DNA of 64,000 nucleotides, taken from positions 1 through 64,000 of the forward strand of contig NZ_FNYS01000014.1 in NCBI RefSeq assembly GCF_900109075.1, given 5' to 3'. The position numbers and the translations under genes are program-made. Position 1 is the stretch's first letter. Every line of letters begins with the position of its first letter. This document shows, piece after piece, positions 41,694 through 49,738 of the stretch. The notes beneath the pieces are model-generated. The model was not told the DNA's origin. It made no database searches and saw nothing but the letters and a program-made list of their open reading frames with translations. Source of the stretch: Myroides marinus. GTDB lineage: Bacteria > Bacteroidota > Bacteroidia > Flavobacteriales > Flavobacteriaceae.

Positions 41694-41719
41694 ATAAAAG
41701 CCGCTAAAAGCGGCTTATA
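41694..41719 (-). terminator. Internal terminator of the TonB operon
   Basis: The stem AAGCCGC / GCGGCTT with a TTTTA-type loop is followed on the minus strand by TTATTTTTT. It lies 9 bases past the stop of the 71-residue gene and before the PstS-like gene, so it may reduce transcription into the last two genes. Confidence 0.7.
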
Positions 41720-41727
41720 TAAAAGAA

Positions 41728-41943
41728 TCAATCCTGATTCCACAATCTTATAAATCTAAATATACCATACACAATAAGAAGTCCTCCGAAAAGCATTCTA
41801 TGTGTATACTCTAGTGCAATTGGCATTGAGTCCCAAAACAAAAACATGCAACCTAATCCTAAATAAAGTAAAAAGAAGCATAGTCCGAAAACAAACAGAA
41901 ATCGCTGTACTAGCGATTTCTGTTGAAATTTATTTTTAAACAT
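41728..41943 (-). CDS. Small two-helix membrane protein of the TonB operon
   Basis: This is a 71-residue protein with two hydrophobic segments (FLFVFGLCFFLLYLGLGCMFLFW and YTHRMLFGGLLIVYGIFRFI). The N-terminus is basic, so it is expected in the inner membrane. It starts 3 bases after the tonB stop. It is short, but the context and membrane pattern make it credible. I do not recognise a family. It may assist the TonB complex. Confidence 0.75.
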   Translation of the reverse strand: MFKNKFQQKSLVQRFLFVFGLCFFLLYLGLGCMFLFWDSMPIALEYTHRMLFGGLLIVYGIFRFIRLWNQD

Positions 41944-41945
41944 AC

Positions 41946-42809
41946 CTATTGTACTTGAATAGTAATTGGTAATGTAAATTGAGATCTTACAGCTTTATTA
42001 TTTTGAATAGCTGGTTTCCATTTTGGCATAGAGTTCAGTACACGTACTGCTTCTTTACCAGCACCGTAACCTGGGTCACGAGCAACTTTAATATCAGTTA
42101 AAGAACCATCTTTCTCAACAATAAACTGAACGATAACTTGAATTCTTTTAACTCCAGAATCGATATCTGGTGTTCTGAATCGGCTGATGAACTGTTTGTT
42201 GAAAGCTCCCATACCTCCAGGGTATTCAGCTTTAACTTGTACAGCTACGAATACTTTATTCGTATCTTCACCATCACCAGTTACTTCAGGTTTTGGATCA
42301 CCTTTATCAGCTTTTCCAGTTCCTTCTCCAGTTTTGATTTCACCTTTATCTTTATCACCTTTAGCATCTTTTACTCCAGGATCTGCATCCTTAAAGTCAT
42401 CTTGCTTAGCGATTTCTTCTTTCACATCCTCTTTCTTAGCCACTTCAGGTTCTACGAATTTTTTAGTGTCATTAACACTTTTCGCTTCCTCTACTGGTGG
42501 TGGAGGTGGTGGTAACTCTTCCTCTGGTGGAGGAGGAGGTAATTCTTCAGGTAACTCTGGCATTTCAACATCAATAACCTCGATTGGAACATCTAATTTA
42601 TCAACTTTTGTTATACCTAAAGTACCTTCTGCCCATCTAATAATCATAGGCGATGCGATTCCTAAACCAAAAACTACTATACCTGCAATTAATGCTATAG
42701 TCGTTACTTTAGGATTCTCAGATCTTAATTGATAAGCTCCGTAAGATTTGTTACGTCCTTCGAAAACAATATCAATCCAATCTTTTTTAAAGATATTTAA
42801 TTTTGACAT
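41946..42809 (-). CDS. tonB: Energy transducer TonB
   Basis: This 287-residue protein has an N-terminal cytoplasmic tail (FKKDWIDIVFEGRNKSYGAYQLR), a membrane helix (about 36-57) and a Pro/Glu-rich periplasmic spacer (PELPEELPPPPPEEELPPPP at about 88-110). A charged linker follows (DPGVKDAKGDKDKGEIKTGE), then the TonB C-terminal domain at about 195-287 (AEYPGGMGAFNKQFISRFRTPDID ... MPKWKPAIQNNKAVRSQFTLPI). It links the ExbB/ExbD motor to outer-membrane receptors. The N-terminal segment is the Bacteroidota-type extension. It is encoded directly behind two exbD genes. Confidence 0.95.
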   Translation of the reverse strand: MSKLNIFKKDWIDIVFEGRNKSYGAYQLRSENPKVTTIALIAGIVVFGLGIASPMIIRWAEGTLGITKVDKLDVPIEVIDVEMPELPEELPPPPPEEELPPPPPPVEEAKSVNDTKKFVEPEVAKKEDVKEEIAKQDDFKDADPGVKDAKGDKDKGEIKTGEGTGKADKGDPKPEVTGDGEDTNKVFVAVQVKAEYPGGMGAFNKQFISRFRTPDIDSGVKRIQVIVQFIVEKDGSLTDIKVARDPGYGAGKEAVRVLNSMPKWKPAIQNNKAVRSQFTLPITIQVQ

Positions 42810-42834
42810 TTCTTTTAATTTTTTTAGACGTTAA

Positions 42835-43386
42835 CTATTTTTTCTCACCTAACATATCTAAATCCGCATCAGAGATATCAACGATAGCATAGGTTTTAGT
42901 ACCTGTAATTGCCATTTCGTCAAGAATATCTACTAAGTTACGGTAATTAGCGTTCTCACTAGCTTTAATGATAACAATTAATCCTTTCTCAACATCTTGA
43001 GAATAAGCTAAAGCTTTCTTAGAATTTTCTAAAATAACTTTTCTTATTCCATTTTGACCGTAAGAACTATCATTCGGTCCATCTAATGGTTGTTGAGGCA
43101 TCCCCATGTACCATTTCACTTTATTATCCGCACCCAATAGAACAGTCATCGTACGATTCTCATCTACTGGAGTCTTAGAGTCTTCTTTTTTCTCAGCATC
43201 ATCAGACTTGTCTGGCATCGCTAAGTTCATAGACTGCGGTTTATTCATTGATGTAGTCAACATGAAGAAAGTAATCAATAAGAAAGCTAAATCCACCATC
43301 GCAGTTAAATCTACTCCGGCATTTTGTTTTTTACTTCTTACCTTTTTACCTTTTCCGTCGCCTCCACCTGTATTTAATTCAGCCAT
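42835..43386 (-). CDS. exbD: ExbD/TolR biopolymer transport protein, second copy
   Basis: This 183-residue protein has an N-terminal Lys/Gly-rich tail and a membrane helix with the ExbD/TolR motif VDLTAMVDLAFLLITFFMLT, including the essential aspartate in MVDLAF. The periplasmic domain ends in a YxxLVDILDEMAITGTKTYAIVDI strand. It forms the proton channel and force generator with ExbB. The first copy is the gene at 43405, and two different ExbD proteins next to one ExbB is a frequent Bacteroidota arrangement. Confidence 0.93.
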   Translation of the reverse strand: MAELNTGGGDGKGKKVRSKKQNAGVDLTAMVDLAFLLITFFMLTTSMNKPQSMNLAMPDKSDDAEKKEDSKTPVDENRTMTVLLGADNKVKWYMGMPQQPLDGPNDSSYGQNGIRKVILENSKKALAYSQDVEKGLIVIIKASENANYRNLVDILDEMAITGTKTYAIVDISDADLDMLGEKK

Positions 43387-43404
43387 TTACAGTTTGTTTA
43401 ATGA

Positions 43405-44034
43405 TTAAAAATCTTCATTTCTTAGACCTGTTACCAAGTAGAACTTGTTAAGACGTTGCTCTTGCATAATGTTCATTACTTCCTTCACCTTTGGATAAGG
43501 AACTGTAGCATCAGCTTTGATAGCAACTTCTAGAACCTTATTGTTCATATCCTTAGCTACAATACGAGCAGTTTGAACCCAATCTTTCAATTGGTTATTC
43601 TCCTCTGCTGTAGGGATACCAGGCTGAGATGCACTAACTTTATTTCTAACGTCTGGCGGAAGATTCAAGAAACTTTTCAAATCTTTCATCGGTGTACCAA
43701 CACCTTCTAAGTATGAAAAAGTCATTTTCTCTTCATCATTAAATTCTATATTGTAACGCTCTCCCATTTTCACAAGAGTTGCGATACGATCTTCTTTTCC
43801 TAAAACTCCAAAGAAAACCTTTTCTGCTCCTTCTTCACCTCCTACAGTTACAGTAGCTAAATTCACCTCTGGTAATTTAGTCTGTACAGTCGATGATGGA
43901 GTATCAACAGGTAATGGTTCTGGCATTTTAGCAGTAGAAGTCAATACGAAGAAAGTTAAAAGTAGGAACGACACGTCACACATCGCGGTCATATCCACTC
44001 TCATACTTTTCTTTTTCATTTTACCTTTTGCCAT
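43405..44034 (-). CDS. exbD: ExbD/TolR biopolymer transport protein, first copy
   Basis: This is a 209-residue ExbD paralogue. The membrane helix has RVDMTAMCDVSFLLLTFFVLT with the conserved aspartate in MCDVSF. The periplasmic part is longer than usual and includes an insert (GTPMKDLKSFLNLPPDVRNKVSASQ). The C-terminal domain has EVAIKADATVPYPKVKEVMNIMQ. It lies 80 bases after exbB and 18 bases before the second copy. The two probably form a heteromeric complex, or serve different TonB proteins. Confidence 0.92.
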   Translation of the reverse strand: MAKGKMKKKSMRVDMTAMCDVSFLLLTFFVLTSTAKMPEPLPVDTPSSTVQTKLPEVNLATVTVGGEEGAEKVFFGVLGKEDRIATLVKMGERYNIEFNDEEKMTFSYLEGVGTPMKDLKSFLNLPPDVRNKVSASQPGIPTAEENNQLKDWVQTARIVAKDMNNKVLEVAIKADATVPYPKVKEVMNIMQEQRLNKFYLVTGLRNEDF

Positions 44035-44114
44035 TGATAGTGTATTTTAAACTAAACCTGTATTCATCTATATTGTCATACAGGCTTAGTATTTATATTA
44101 TTTACTTATTCTAA

Positions 44115-44951
44115 TTATTTTACTAAACCTCTGAATCTTCTGTAAGATTGAGTAATAGCAAAACCAGCTTCGTCAATTGAATAAGTTAATCTATCAATTT
44201 TAGTTGTAAATGAGTTATACATAACAATAGCTAATGTAGAAGTACCAATACCTGTAGCAGTACAAACTAACGCTTCAGAAATACCAGTTGCTAATGCAGC
44301 TGAGTCAGGAGTACCAGAAGTTGCTAAAGCAGAGAACGCTTTAATCATACCTGTTACTGTTCCTAATAATCCTACTAACGTACCGATAGATACTAACGTA
44401 GCTAATACGATCATATTTCTTTCTAACATTGGCATCTCTAATGTAGTAGCCTCTTCGATTTCTTTTTGAATAGCTTCTGTAGCTTCTTCGCTATCAAAAC
44501 CTTCTTTTTTCATTTGCTCATATTTAACTAACCCAGCTTTTACTACGTTAGCTACTGAACCTTGTTGAGCGTCACATGCTTCCATTGCTTCGCTAATTTT
44601 CCCAGCGTTGATGCTTACTTGGATATCTTGAACGAACTTGCTTACGTTTCCTTTTCCTGAAGCTTTAGAAATTACAAAGAATCTCTCGATTGAGAAAACA
44701 ATAGTCATTGTTAATAAACCAATTAACGCAGCTACAACAATTCCTCCTTTATAAACCATCCCCATAAAGTTTCCTGGTAGTGGGTGTCCATCTGGATCTC
44801 CGTTTTCAAAGTTTGATGGAGCTCCCATTACAAACTTCCAAATAATGTATCCAAATAAAATACAAAATACTACTGCTAATGATGCAATTACTCTGCTTGC
44901 GCTTGAGCCAGATCCTTTTTTCTCAACTGATTCGTTTGATACGTTTGTCAT
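44115..44951 (-). CDS. exbB: ExbB/TolQ/MotA-type proton channel
   Basis: This is a 278-residue inner-membrane protein of the ExbB family with three or four membrane helices. The N-terminal helix is ASLAVVFCILFGYIIWKFV. The signature LEMPMLERNMIVLATLVSIGTLVGLLGTVTGMIKAFSAL lies around residues 170-210, and the C-terminal ALVCTATGIGTSTLAIVMYNSF includes the conserved Thr. It is the lead gene of the operon, with a -7 box TAAATTTG at 45028-45035 on the minus strand. It powers TonB by proton flow together with ExbD. Confidence 0.94.
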   Translation of the reverse strand: MTNVSNESVEKKGSGSSASRVIASLAVVFCILFGYIIWKFVMGAPSNFENGDPDGHPLPGNFMGMVYKGGIVVAALIGLLTMTIVFSIERFFVISKASGKGNVSKFVQDIQVSINAGKISEAMEACDAQQGSVANVVKAGLVKYEQMKKEGFDSEEATEAIQKEIEEATTLEMPMLERNMIVLATLVSIGTLVGLLGTVTGMIKAFSALATSGTPDSAALATGISEALVCTATGIGTSTLAIVMYNSFTTKIDRLTYSIDEAGFAITQSYRRFRGLVK

Positions 44952-45291
44952 CTTTTTAAAAATTTAATTCTTTTTTTTTCAATTATTACTTATTACTTAT
45001 TTTCTCTTTATTAACTAATGAGAGTCGCAAATTTATGTTTTTAGATCAAATAAAAAAATTTATAATGATTTTTTTCAACCTGCATACAATCATTTAACAC
45101 TAAAGAAATTTAACATCCTCGTATTAAAAGAAAATGTTAAGCTAAGGTAAAGATAACAACTCTAAATGGAATAAACTACTCCATTTTTTACATTCCCTTT
45201 AATTTTAACATTTCAACTTTATACATTATATAATTTCTGAATAGATTATATTTGTTAATAATAAAATCACTTTTTTAAAAGCATTAAGACT
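44952..45291. other. Gene-free region between divergent exbB and HerA-like genes
   Basis: This AT-rich stretch holds the exbB -7 box (45028-45035, minus strand, TAAATTTG) and the HerA-like gene -7 box (45247-45254, plus strand). Nothing else was recognised. Confidence 0.6.
45247..45254 (+). promoter_or_regulatory. -7 box of the HerA-like gene
   Basis: TATATTTG matches TAnnTTTG, with a predicted leader of about 31 bases before the ATG at 45292. Confidence 0.5.
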
Positions 45292-46842
45292 ATGAATAAA
45301 GAAAACTTCAGCTCTCAATTCTTAGATGGCTATACCTTCAAAGGAGATTATATCACCATTGGAGCAGCCAAATTAGAAGGTGAGATTCTAGCTAATCACT
45401 TTGTCAATATATCACTCAAAACCATTAATAGACACGGACTTATAGCAGGTGCTACAGGGACAGGTAAAACTAAAACAATACAAGTTCTATCGGAACAATT
45501 ATCTGCTAAAGGAATCCCAGTATTGATGATGGACATCAAGGGAGATTTTAGTGGAATTGCACAAAAAGGTACTGAGAATGACTTCATAAAGGAACGTCAT
45601 TCTAAGATGAATCTACCTTTTACTCCAGATAATTTCCCTGTTGAGCTTTTATCAATTTCTCAACAGAACGGTGTTAGACTAAGAGCAACTGTTACAGAAT
45701 TTGGACCTATTTTATTCAGTAGAATACTAGATTTAAACGAAACACAAGCTGGAATTGTCTCATTAATATTTAAATATTGTGATGATAAACAGCTTCCTTT
45801 ATTAGATTTAAAAGACTTCAAAAAGACATTACAGTACTTGACTAATGAAGGAAAAGACGAAATAGAAGCAGAATATGGTCGTATTTCAGCAGCTTCTACT
45901 GGAGCAATTATCAGAAAAATAATCGAATTAGAACAACAAGGGGCAGACATATTCTTTGCAGAGCCTTCTTTCGATATCTCAGATCTTATGCGAGTAGACG
46001 ATAAAGGTTATGGTTATGTAAACATTCTACGTCTTACAGATATACAAGATAAACCTAAACTATTCTCTACATTTATGTTGAATCTACTTGCTCAAGTATA
46101 TTCTCAAATGCCAGAACAAGGTGACAGTGGGCAGCCTGAATTAGTTATTTTTATAGATGAAGCACACTTAATCTTCAATGAAGCGAGCAAAACTCTCCTT
46201 AATCAGATAGAAACAATCGTCAAATTAATTCGTTCTAAAGGGATTGGAATTTATTTTATCACACAAAATCCAACAGATATTCCAAATGGCGTACTAGCCC
46301 AGTTAGGTTTAAAGATACAACACGCTTTACGTGCTTTTACTGAAAAAGACAGAAAGGCAATTAAAACTGCTTCTGAAAACTTCCCTACCACGGAATTCTA
46401 TAAAACAGATGAAATCATCACATCTATGGGTACAGGAGAAGCTCTTGTGACAGTATTAAACGAAAAGGGAATACCAACTCCATTAGCTGTATGTACAATG
46501 AGAGCACCAGCAAGTAGAATGGATATCTTATCTAATAGTGAAATAGACGAATTAGTTAATAAATCATTATTAACTAAAAAATACAATGAATACTTTGACA
46601 GAGAAAGTGCTTACGAAATGCTAACTGCAAAACTCGAAGCTATCAAACAAGAAGAAGAAAACAAAAAACAAACTAACACTAACTCAACTAAACCATCTAC
46701 ATCATCTAAATCTCAACAAGGAAGTAGTGATGTTACGAAGGGAATTATAAAGGTAGTTACTAGTGCTACATTTATAAGAGGAGCGTTTGGAATCTTAAAC
46801 AAAATATTTTCTGGAGGCAACACTAAAGGAAAACACAAATAA
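45292..46842 (+). CDS. HerA-like ATPase (DUF853/YjgR family)
   Basis: This is a 516-residue cytoplasmic FtsK/HerA-clade ATPase. Walker A GATGTGKT lies near residue 57 and Walker B ELVIFIDEAHLIF near 280-292. The sensor region GIGIYFITQNPTDIPNGVLAQLGLKIQHALRAF is well conserved with YjgR (DUF853). The C-terminal tail is Ser/Thr/Lys-rich and of low complexity. Biochemical function is not established for this family. Its relation to HerA suggests DNA translocation. No nuclease (NurA) gene is adjacent. It is a single-gene unit closed by a terminator shared with kmo. Confidence 0.92.
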   Translation: MNKENFSSQFLDGYTFKGDYITIGAAKLEGEILANHFVNISLKTINRHGLIAGATGTGKTKTIQVLSEQLSAKGIPVLMMDIKGDFSGIAQKGTENDFIKERHSKMNLPFTPDNFPVELLSISQQNGVRLRATVTEFGPILFSRILDLNETQAGIVSLIFKYCDDKQLPLLDLKDFKKTLQYLTNEGKDEIEAEYGRISAASTGAIIRKIIELEQQGADIFFAEPSFDISDLMRVDDKGYGYVNILRLTDIQDKPKLFSTFMLNLLAQVYSQMPEQGDSGQPELVIFIDEAHLIFNEASKTLLNQIETIVKLIRSKGIGIYFITQNPTDIPNGVLAQLGLKIQHALRAFTEKDRKAIKTASENFPTTEFYKTDEIITSMGTGEALVTVLNEKGIPTPLAVCTMRAPASRMDILSNSEIDELVNKSLLTKKYNEYFDRESAYEMLTAKLEAIKQEEENKKQTNTNSTKPSTSSKSQQGSSDVTKGIIKVVTSATFIRGAFGILNKIFSGGNTKGKHK

Positions 46843-46843
46843 T

Positions 46844-46875
46844 AAAAGAGGCTGTACATAATGTACAGCCTCTTT
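46844..46875. terminator. Bidirectional terminator between HerA-like gene and kmo
   Basis: The 14-15 bp stem AAAAGAGGCTGTACA / TGTACAGCCTCTTTT with loop TAA has A and T runs on both sides. Confidence 0.9.
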
Positions 46876-46885
46876 TACTTATATA

Positions 46886-48220
46886 TTATAGGAGTGATTT
46901 TATTTTATTCATCACTTCATCACTATCCCATTTATCATTGATATTACGTATATTCATTATCTCATCCATAATACGCGCCTGTCTATCTCCTTCTGCTAAG
47001 GCAGACACGTAGCTTTCTGTACTAAAGGTCACTCGATCATATAATGGTAACCACAGATCAGGATATTTCTCTGCAAACTTTGCTTCAATCTTTTTTCTTA
47101 ACAAGAACATATCGTTAGCCGTATCCTCACTCATCTCTTTAAAGTTTCTATAAGACAACTCCGCTATAGCATCGCCATTTGGTTTGCGTTGTTCTTGATA
47201 CTCTTTAAATATAGTTAGCCAATCGCCATTCTTCTCTCCTCCTACTATTTGATTTAACACATAAACATCTTCTAGCCCTGCATTTAATCCTTGTCCATAA
47301 AAAGGCACCACAGCATGTGCAGCATCACCTATCAATGCTACTTTATCTGCATACACCCAAGGGAAACACTTCATTGTAACTAATGAATTAACTGGGTTTT
47401 CTTTATACTGTTCTAAGTAATTTGGAACTAAATGATCTACATCTTTAAAATAAGTAGTAAAGAAATTTCTTATTTCTTCATCACTCACAATATTCTCAAA
47501 AGACACTTCTCCTTCATAAGGCATAAATAATGTACAAGTAAAAGAACCATCAACATTTGCTAGAGCAATAAACATAAAGTCCTTTCTAGGCCAAATATGA
47601 AAAGAATTCTTAGGCAACTTATGCTCTCCATTAGGCAATGCTTCAATTCGAAGTTCTTTATATCCTAAATGTAAATAAGATTGTTGATATTCAAATCTAC
47701 TTTGCTTCTGCATTTTACCACGTACTCGAGAGTACGCTCCATCAGTACCGAAGATAAGATCCACCTTAATTTCTTGCCATTGATCACTTTCTCGTTCAGC
47801 TGTATATAAGATACCTTTTTTAAGATTGACATCCCATATAGGAGTATCAAACTTAAAAAGAACTCCTTCGCGTTCAGCTATAGAGATAAGATCTTTATTC
47901 AATCCTCCACGAGAGATTGCCCAGATAGAATCTCCTTTAATACTATACTGTTGATATTTTACAGTCCCATCTATAGTATGTATAGCACGAGCAGACATAG
48001 GTATTCCTAATTCTCTTACTTCATCATCTATCTTTAGTTCTTTTAATATCTTCCAACCCCTATCTGATAATGCTAGATTAATAGATCGACCACTAAAATC
48101 TATATCTCTTATATCTTCACTTTTATCATATACAGTGACATTATATCCTTTTTTCTTTAAACTAATAGCTAATACCACACCTACTAAACCACTCCCAACT
48201 ACAGCAATATCTTTAACCAT
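46886..48220 (-). CDS. kmo: Kynurenine 3-monooxygenase
   Basis: This is a 444-residue FAD-dependent hydroxylase converting kynurenine to 3-hydroxykynurenine with NADPH and O2. The FAD-binding glycine motif VVGSGLVGVVLA lies at residues 6-17. The family sequence GRSINLALSDRGW is at about residue 44, and GDAAHAVVPFYGQGLNAGLEDV forms the second FAD motif near 290. The size is typical of the bacterial and eukaryotic KMO family, although the eukaryotic C-terminal membrane anchor is absent. Kynureninase (49739) and a ureohydrolase (48522) are neighbours on the same strand. No tryptophan dioxygenase or formamidase is seen in the window. Confidence 0.95.
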   Translation of the reverse strand: MVKDIAVVGSGLVGVVLAISLKKKGYNVTVYDKSEDIRDIDFSGRSINLALSDRGWKILKELKIDDEVRELGIPMSARAIHTIDGTVKYQQYSIKGDSIWAISRGGLNKDLISIAEREGVLFKFDTPIWDVNLKKGILYTAERESDQWQEIKVDLIFGTDGAYSRVRGKMQKQSRFEYQQSYLHLGYKELRIEALPNGEHKLPKNSFHIWPRKDFMFIALANVDGSFTCTLFMPYEGEVSFENIVSDEEIRNFFTTYFKDVDHLVPNYLEQYKENPVNSLVTMKCFPWVYADKVALIGDAAHAVVPFYGQGLNAGLEDVYVLNQIVGGEKNGDWLTIFKEYQEQRKPNGDAIAELSYRNFKEMSEDTANDMFLLRKKIEAKFAEKYPDLWLPLYDRVTFSTESYVSALAEGDRQARIMDEIMNIRNINDKWDSDEVMNKIKSLL

Positions 48221-48329
48221 TATAATAACTATTTAAACTTTAACACTTTACATATTATTTCATTTGAATTCTTAAACTTTAAGATCATTATAATATGTAC
48301 TTTTAAGTAACAACAAAAGCATACCCGAA

Positions 48330-48503
48330 ATGAAAGATTTACTATGGATTTTAGTGATACTTCTCTTAACAGCGTGGTATCTACTACACATTATTTTTAA
48401 TGTAGATCACTTTTTAGTTACTACATTATTACTCGCCGCCACAATACTTTCAGTGTATAACTACTTTTTTATTGATAACCGTATAAAAAATAAAGAGTCT
48501 TAA
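48330..48503 (+). CDS. Small two-helix membrane protein
   Basis: This 57-residue frame begins MKDLLWILVILLLTAWYLLHIIF and has a second hydrophobic run (FLVTTLLLAATILSVYNYFFI) before a basic tail (DNRIKNKES). The topology is two membrane helices with a hairpin. The stop codon falls inside the loop of the terminator at 48488-48522, which is shared with the ureohydrolase gene. It is too short to be sure of, but the membrane pattern and immediate terminator make it likely real. Function unknown. Confidence 0.55.
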   Translation: MKDLLWILVILLLTAWYLLHIIFNVDHFLVTTLLLAATILSVYNYFFIDNRIKNKES

Positions 48504-48522
48504 AGACTCTTTATTTTTTTCT
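48488..48522. terminator. Bidirectional terminator containing a stop codon
   Basis: The stem AATAAAGAGTCT / AGACTCTTTATT has A- and T-rich flanks. The loop contains the TAA stop of the 57-residue protein (48501-48503). Confidence 0.85.
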
Positions 48523-49607
48523 TATTTCTTAAACTCTATCTTTTGCCCTACTGCTAACCCTTGTGATTTAGCAAAAGCTCCACACATATGGAATAATAAT
48601 CTAGCTCCTACATTTCCATCCCAATCATCTTCCCCTGGTGCTACTTCCACTAAGTCCATACCTATGATTAATTTATTAGACTCTGATAAACGAGTAATCA
48701 TATATGTTGCTTGTTCGTAAGTCAATCCTCCTGGTACTGGTGTTCCTGTATTAGGACAATACCAAGCTAATAATGCATCAATATCAAAGCTAATCGCCAC
48801 CTTCTCTGGTAATGAAGCTATAATGTGATCACATTTATCTTTCCAGCTCATTCCTTCGAACTCATCTTTCTTCAAGTCTGCATCAGTGTGAACTAATACT
48901 CGACCATTAGATTCCATTACTGTAGCAACTTCTTGTTCACAGAAGTCACGAATACCTACCTGTACAATTGTTTTTACTTGAGGTAACTTTAATGTATTAA
49001 ACATAATAGACGCATGAGAATAAGTAAACCCTTCATACGCATCTCTTAAATCCATATGAGCATCAAAGTGTAAAATACCAAAAGCATCGTGATGTTTAGC
49101 TAAAGCATTGTAATATCCTAGTGGAGTACTGTGATCTCCTCCTAGTAATACCACTTTCTTACCTTTTGCCATCCACGAAGATACTTTTTCTTCTACTTCT
49201 TTGTGAAACTTATCACATACAGCATTGATTGTATCTAAGTCTTTTTGTAACTCTGGTAAGTCTGCGATAGTCTCACCATTTTCTAAAGCTTCGATGATAG
49301 GCTGAGCCATTTCTTTATACTTAGCACTATCTGTAGCCCAATGTTCTGGTGCCTCATCGATATAAATTCCCAATTTCCATAAATCAGGATATTGTTGGTG
49401 TAATAAGTCTACTTGGTAAGAAGCTTCTAAGATTGCTTCTGGTCCTTCAGAAGCACCAGCTCCATAACTTACTGTTACCTCCCATGGTGCAGGCACTACG
49501 ATTATCTCACTTTCTTCTGCTGTAAATGGTAATCCATATATAGTTGCATCTGCTAACCCAGGTTGAGATGGATCGAAATTATCTATCTTATTTTGTTTAG
49601 TTGACAT
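48522..49607 (-). CDS. Ureohydrolase of the agmatinase/arginase family
   Basis: This is a 361-residue binuclear manganese hydrolase family member. Metal-ligand blocks are GGDH (156-159), FDAHMD (181-186) and SFDID (273-277). The loop normally written DPxxxPGTGTPxPGG here reads LAWYCPNTGTPVPGG, with the proximal Asp-Pro replaced, while the closing VEVAPGEDDWDGN is retained. Agmatinases, arginases and formimidoylglutamases share this fold. The substrate is uncertain, and the gene lies between kynureninase and kmo. A promoter (49625-49654) precedes it, so it is probably expressed on its own or with kmo 300 bases downstream. Confidence 0.88.
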   Translation of the reverse strand: MSTKQNKIDNFDPSQPGLADATIYGLPFTAEESEIIVVPAPWEVTVSYGAGASEGPEAILEASYQVDLLHQQYPDLWKLGIYIDEAPEHWATDSAKYKEMAQPIIEALENGETIADLPELQKDLDTINAVCDKFHKEVEEKVSSWMAKGKKVVLLGGDHSTPLGYYNALAKHHDAFGILHFDAHMDLRDAYEGFTYSHASIMFNTLKLPQVKTIVQVGIRDFCEQEVATVMESNGRVLVHTDADLKKDEFEGMSWKDKCDHIIASLPEKVAISFDIDALLAWYCPNTGTPVPGGLTYEQATYMITRLSESNKLIIGMDLVEVAPGEDDWDGNVGARLLFHMCGAFAKSQGLAVGQKIEFKK

Positions 49608-49624
49608 CTTATTTTGATTTTTTG

Positions 49625-49654
49625 CAAATGTAATCCAATTTACACGATAGACAA
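49625..49654 (-). promoter_or_regulatory. Promoter of the ureohydrolase gene
   Basis: On the minus strand, TACATTTG (49625-49632) with TTG (49652-49654) after 19 bases is a good consensus. The leader is about 12 bases. Confidence 0.6.
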
Positions 49655-49738
49655 ATCAGTGAAATTAAATTATATCAATTAACGTTTATTACTTTATACC
49701 TCACACTTCTAACTAGATAGTTAGATGACCTAAACTAA

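Noticed and set aside
42187..42732. Long plus-strand open frame of 181 codons opposite tonB
   Set aside because: It mirrors the Pro/Glu/Lys-rich spacer of TonB, giving a Ser/Pro/Gly-rich low-complexity translation. The minus-strand TonB frame has clear family motifs, so this is a shadow of compositional bias.
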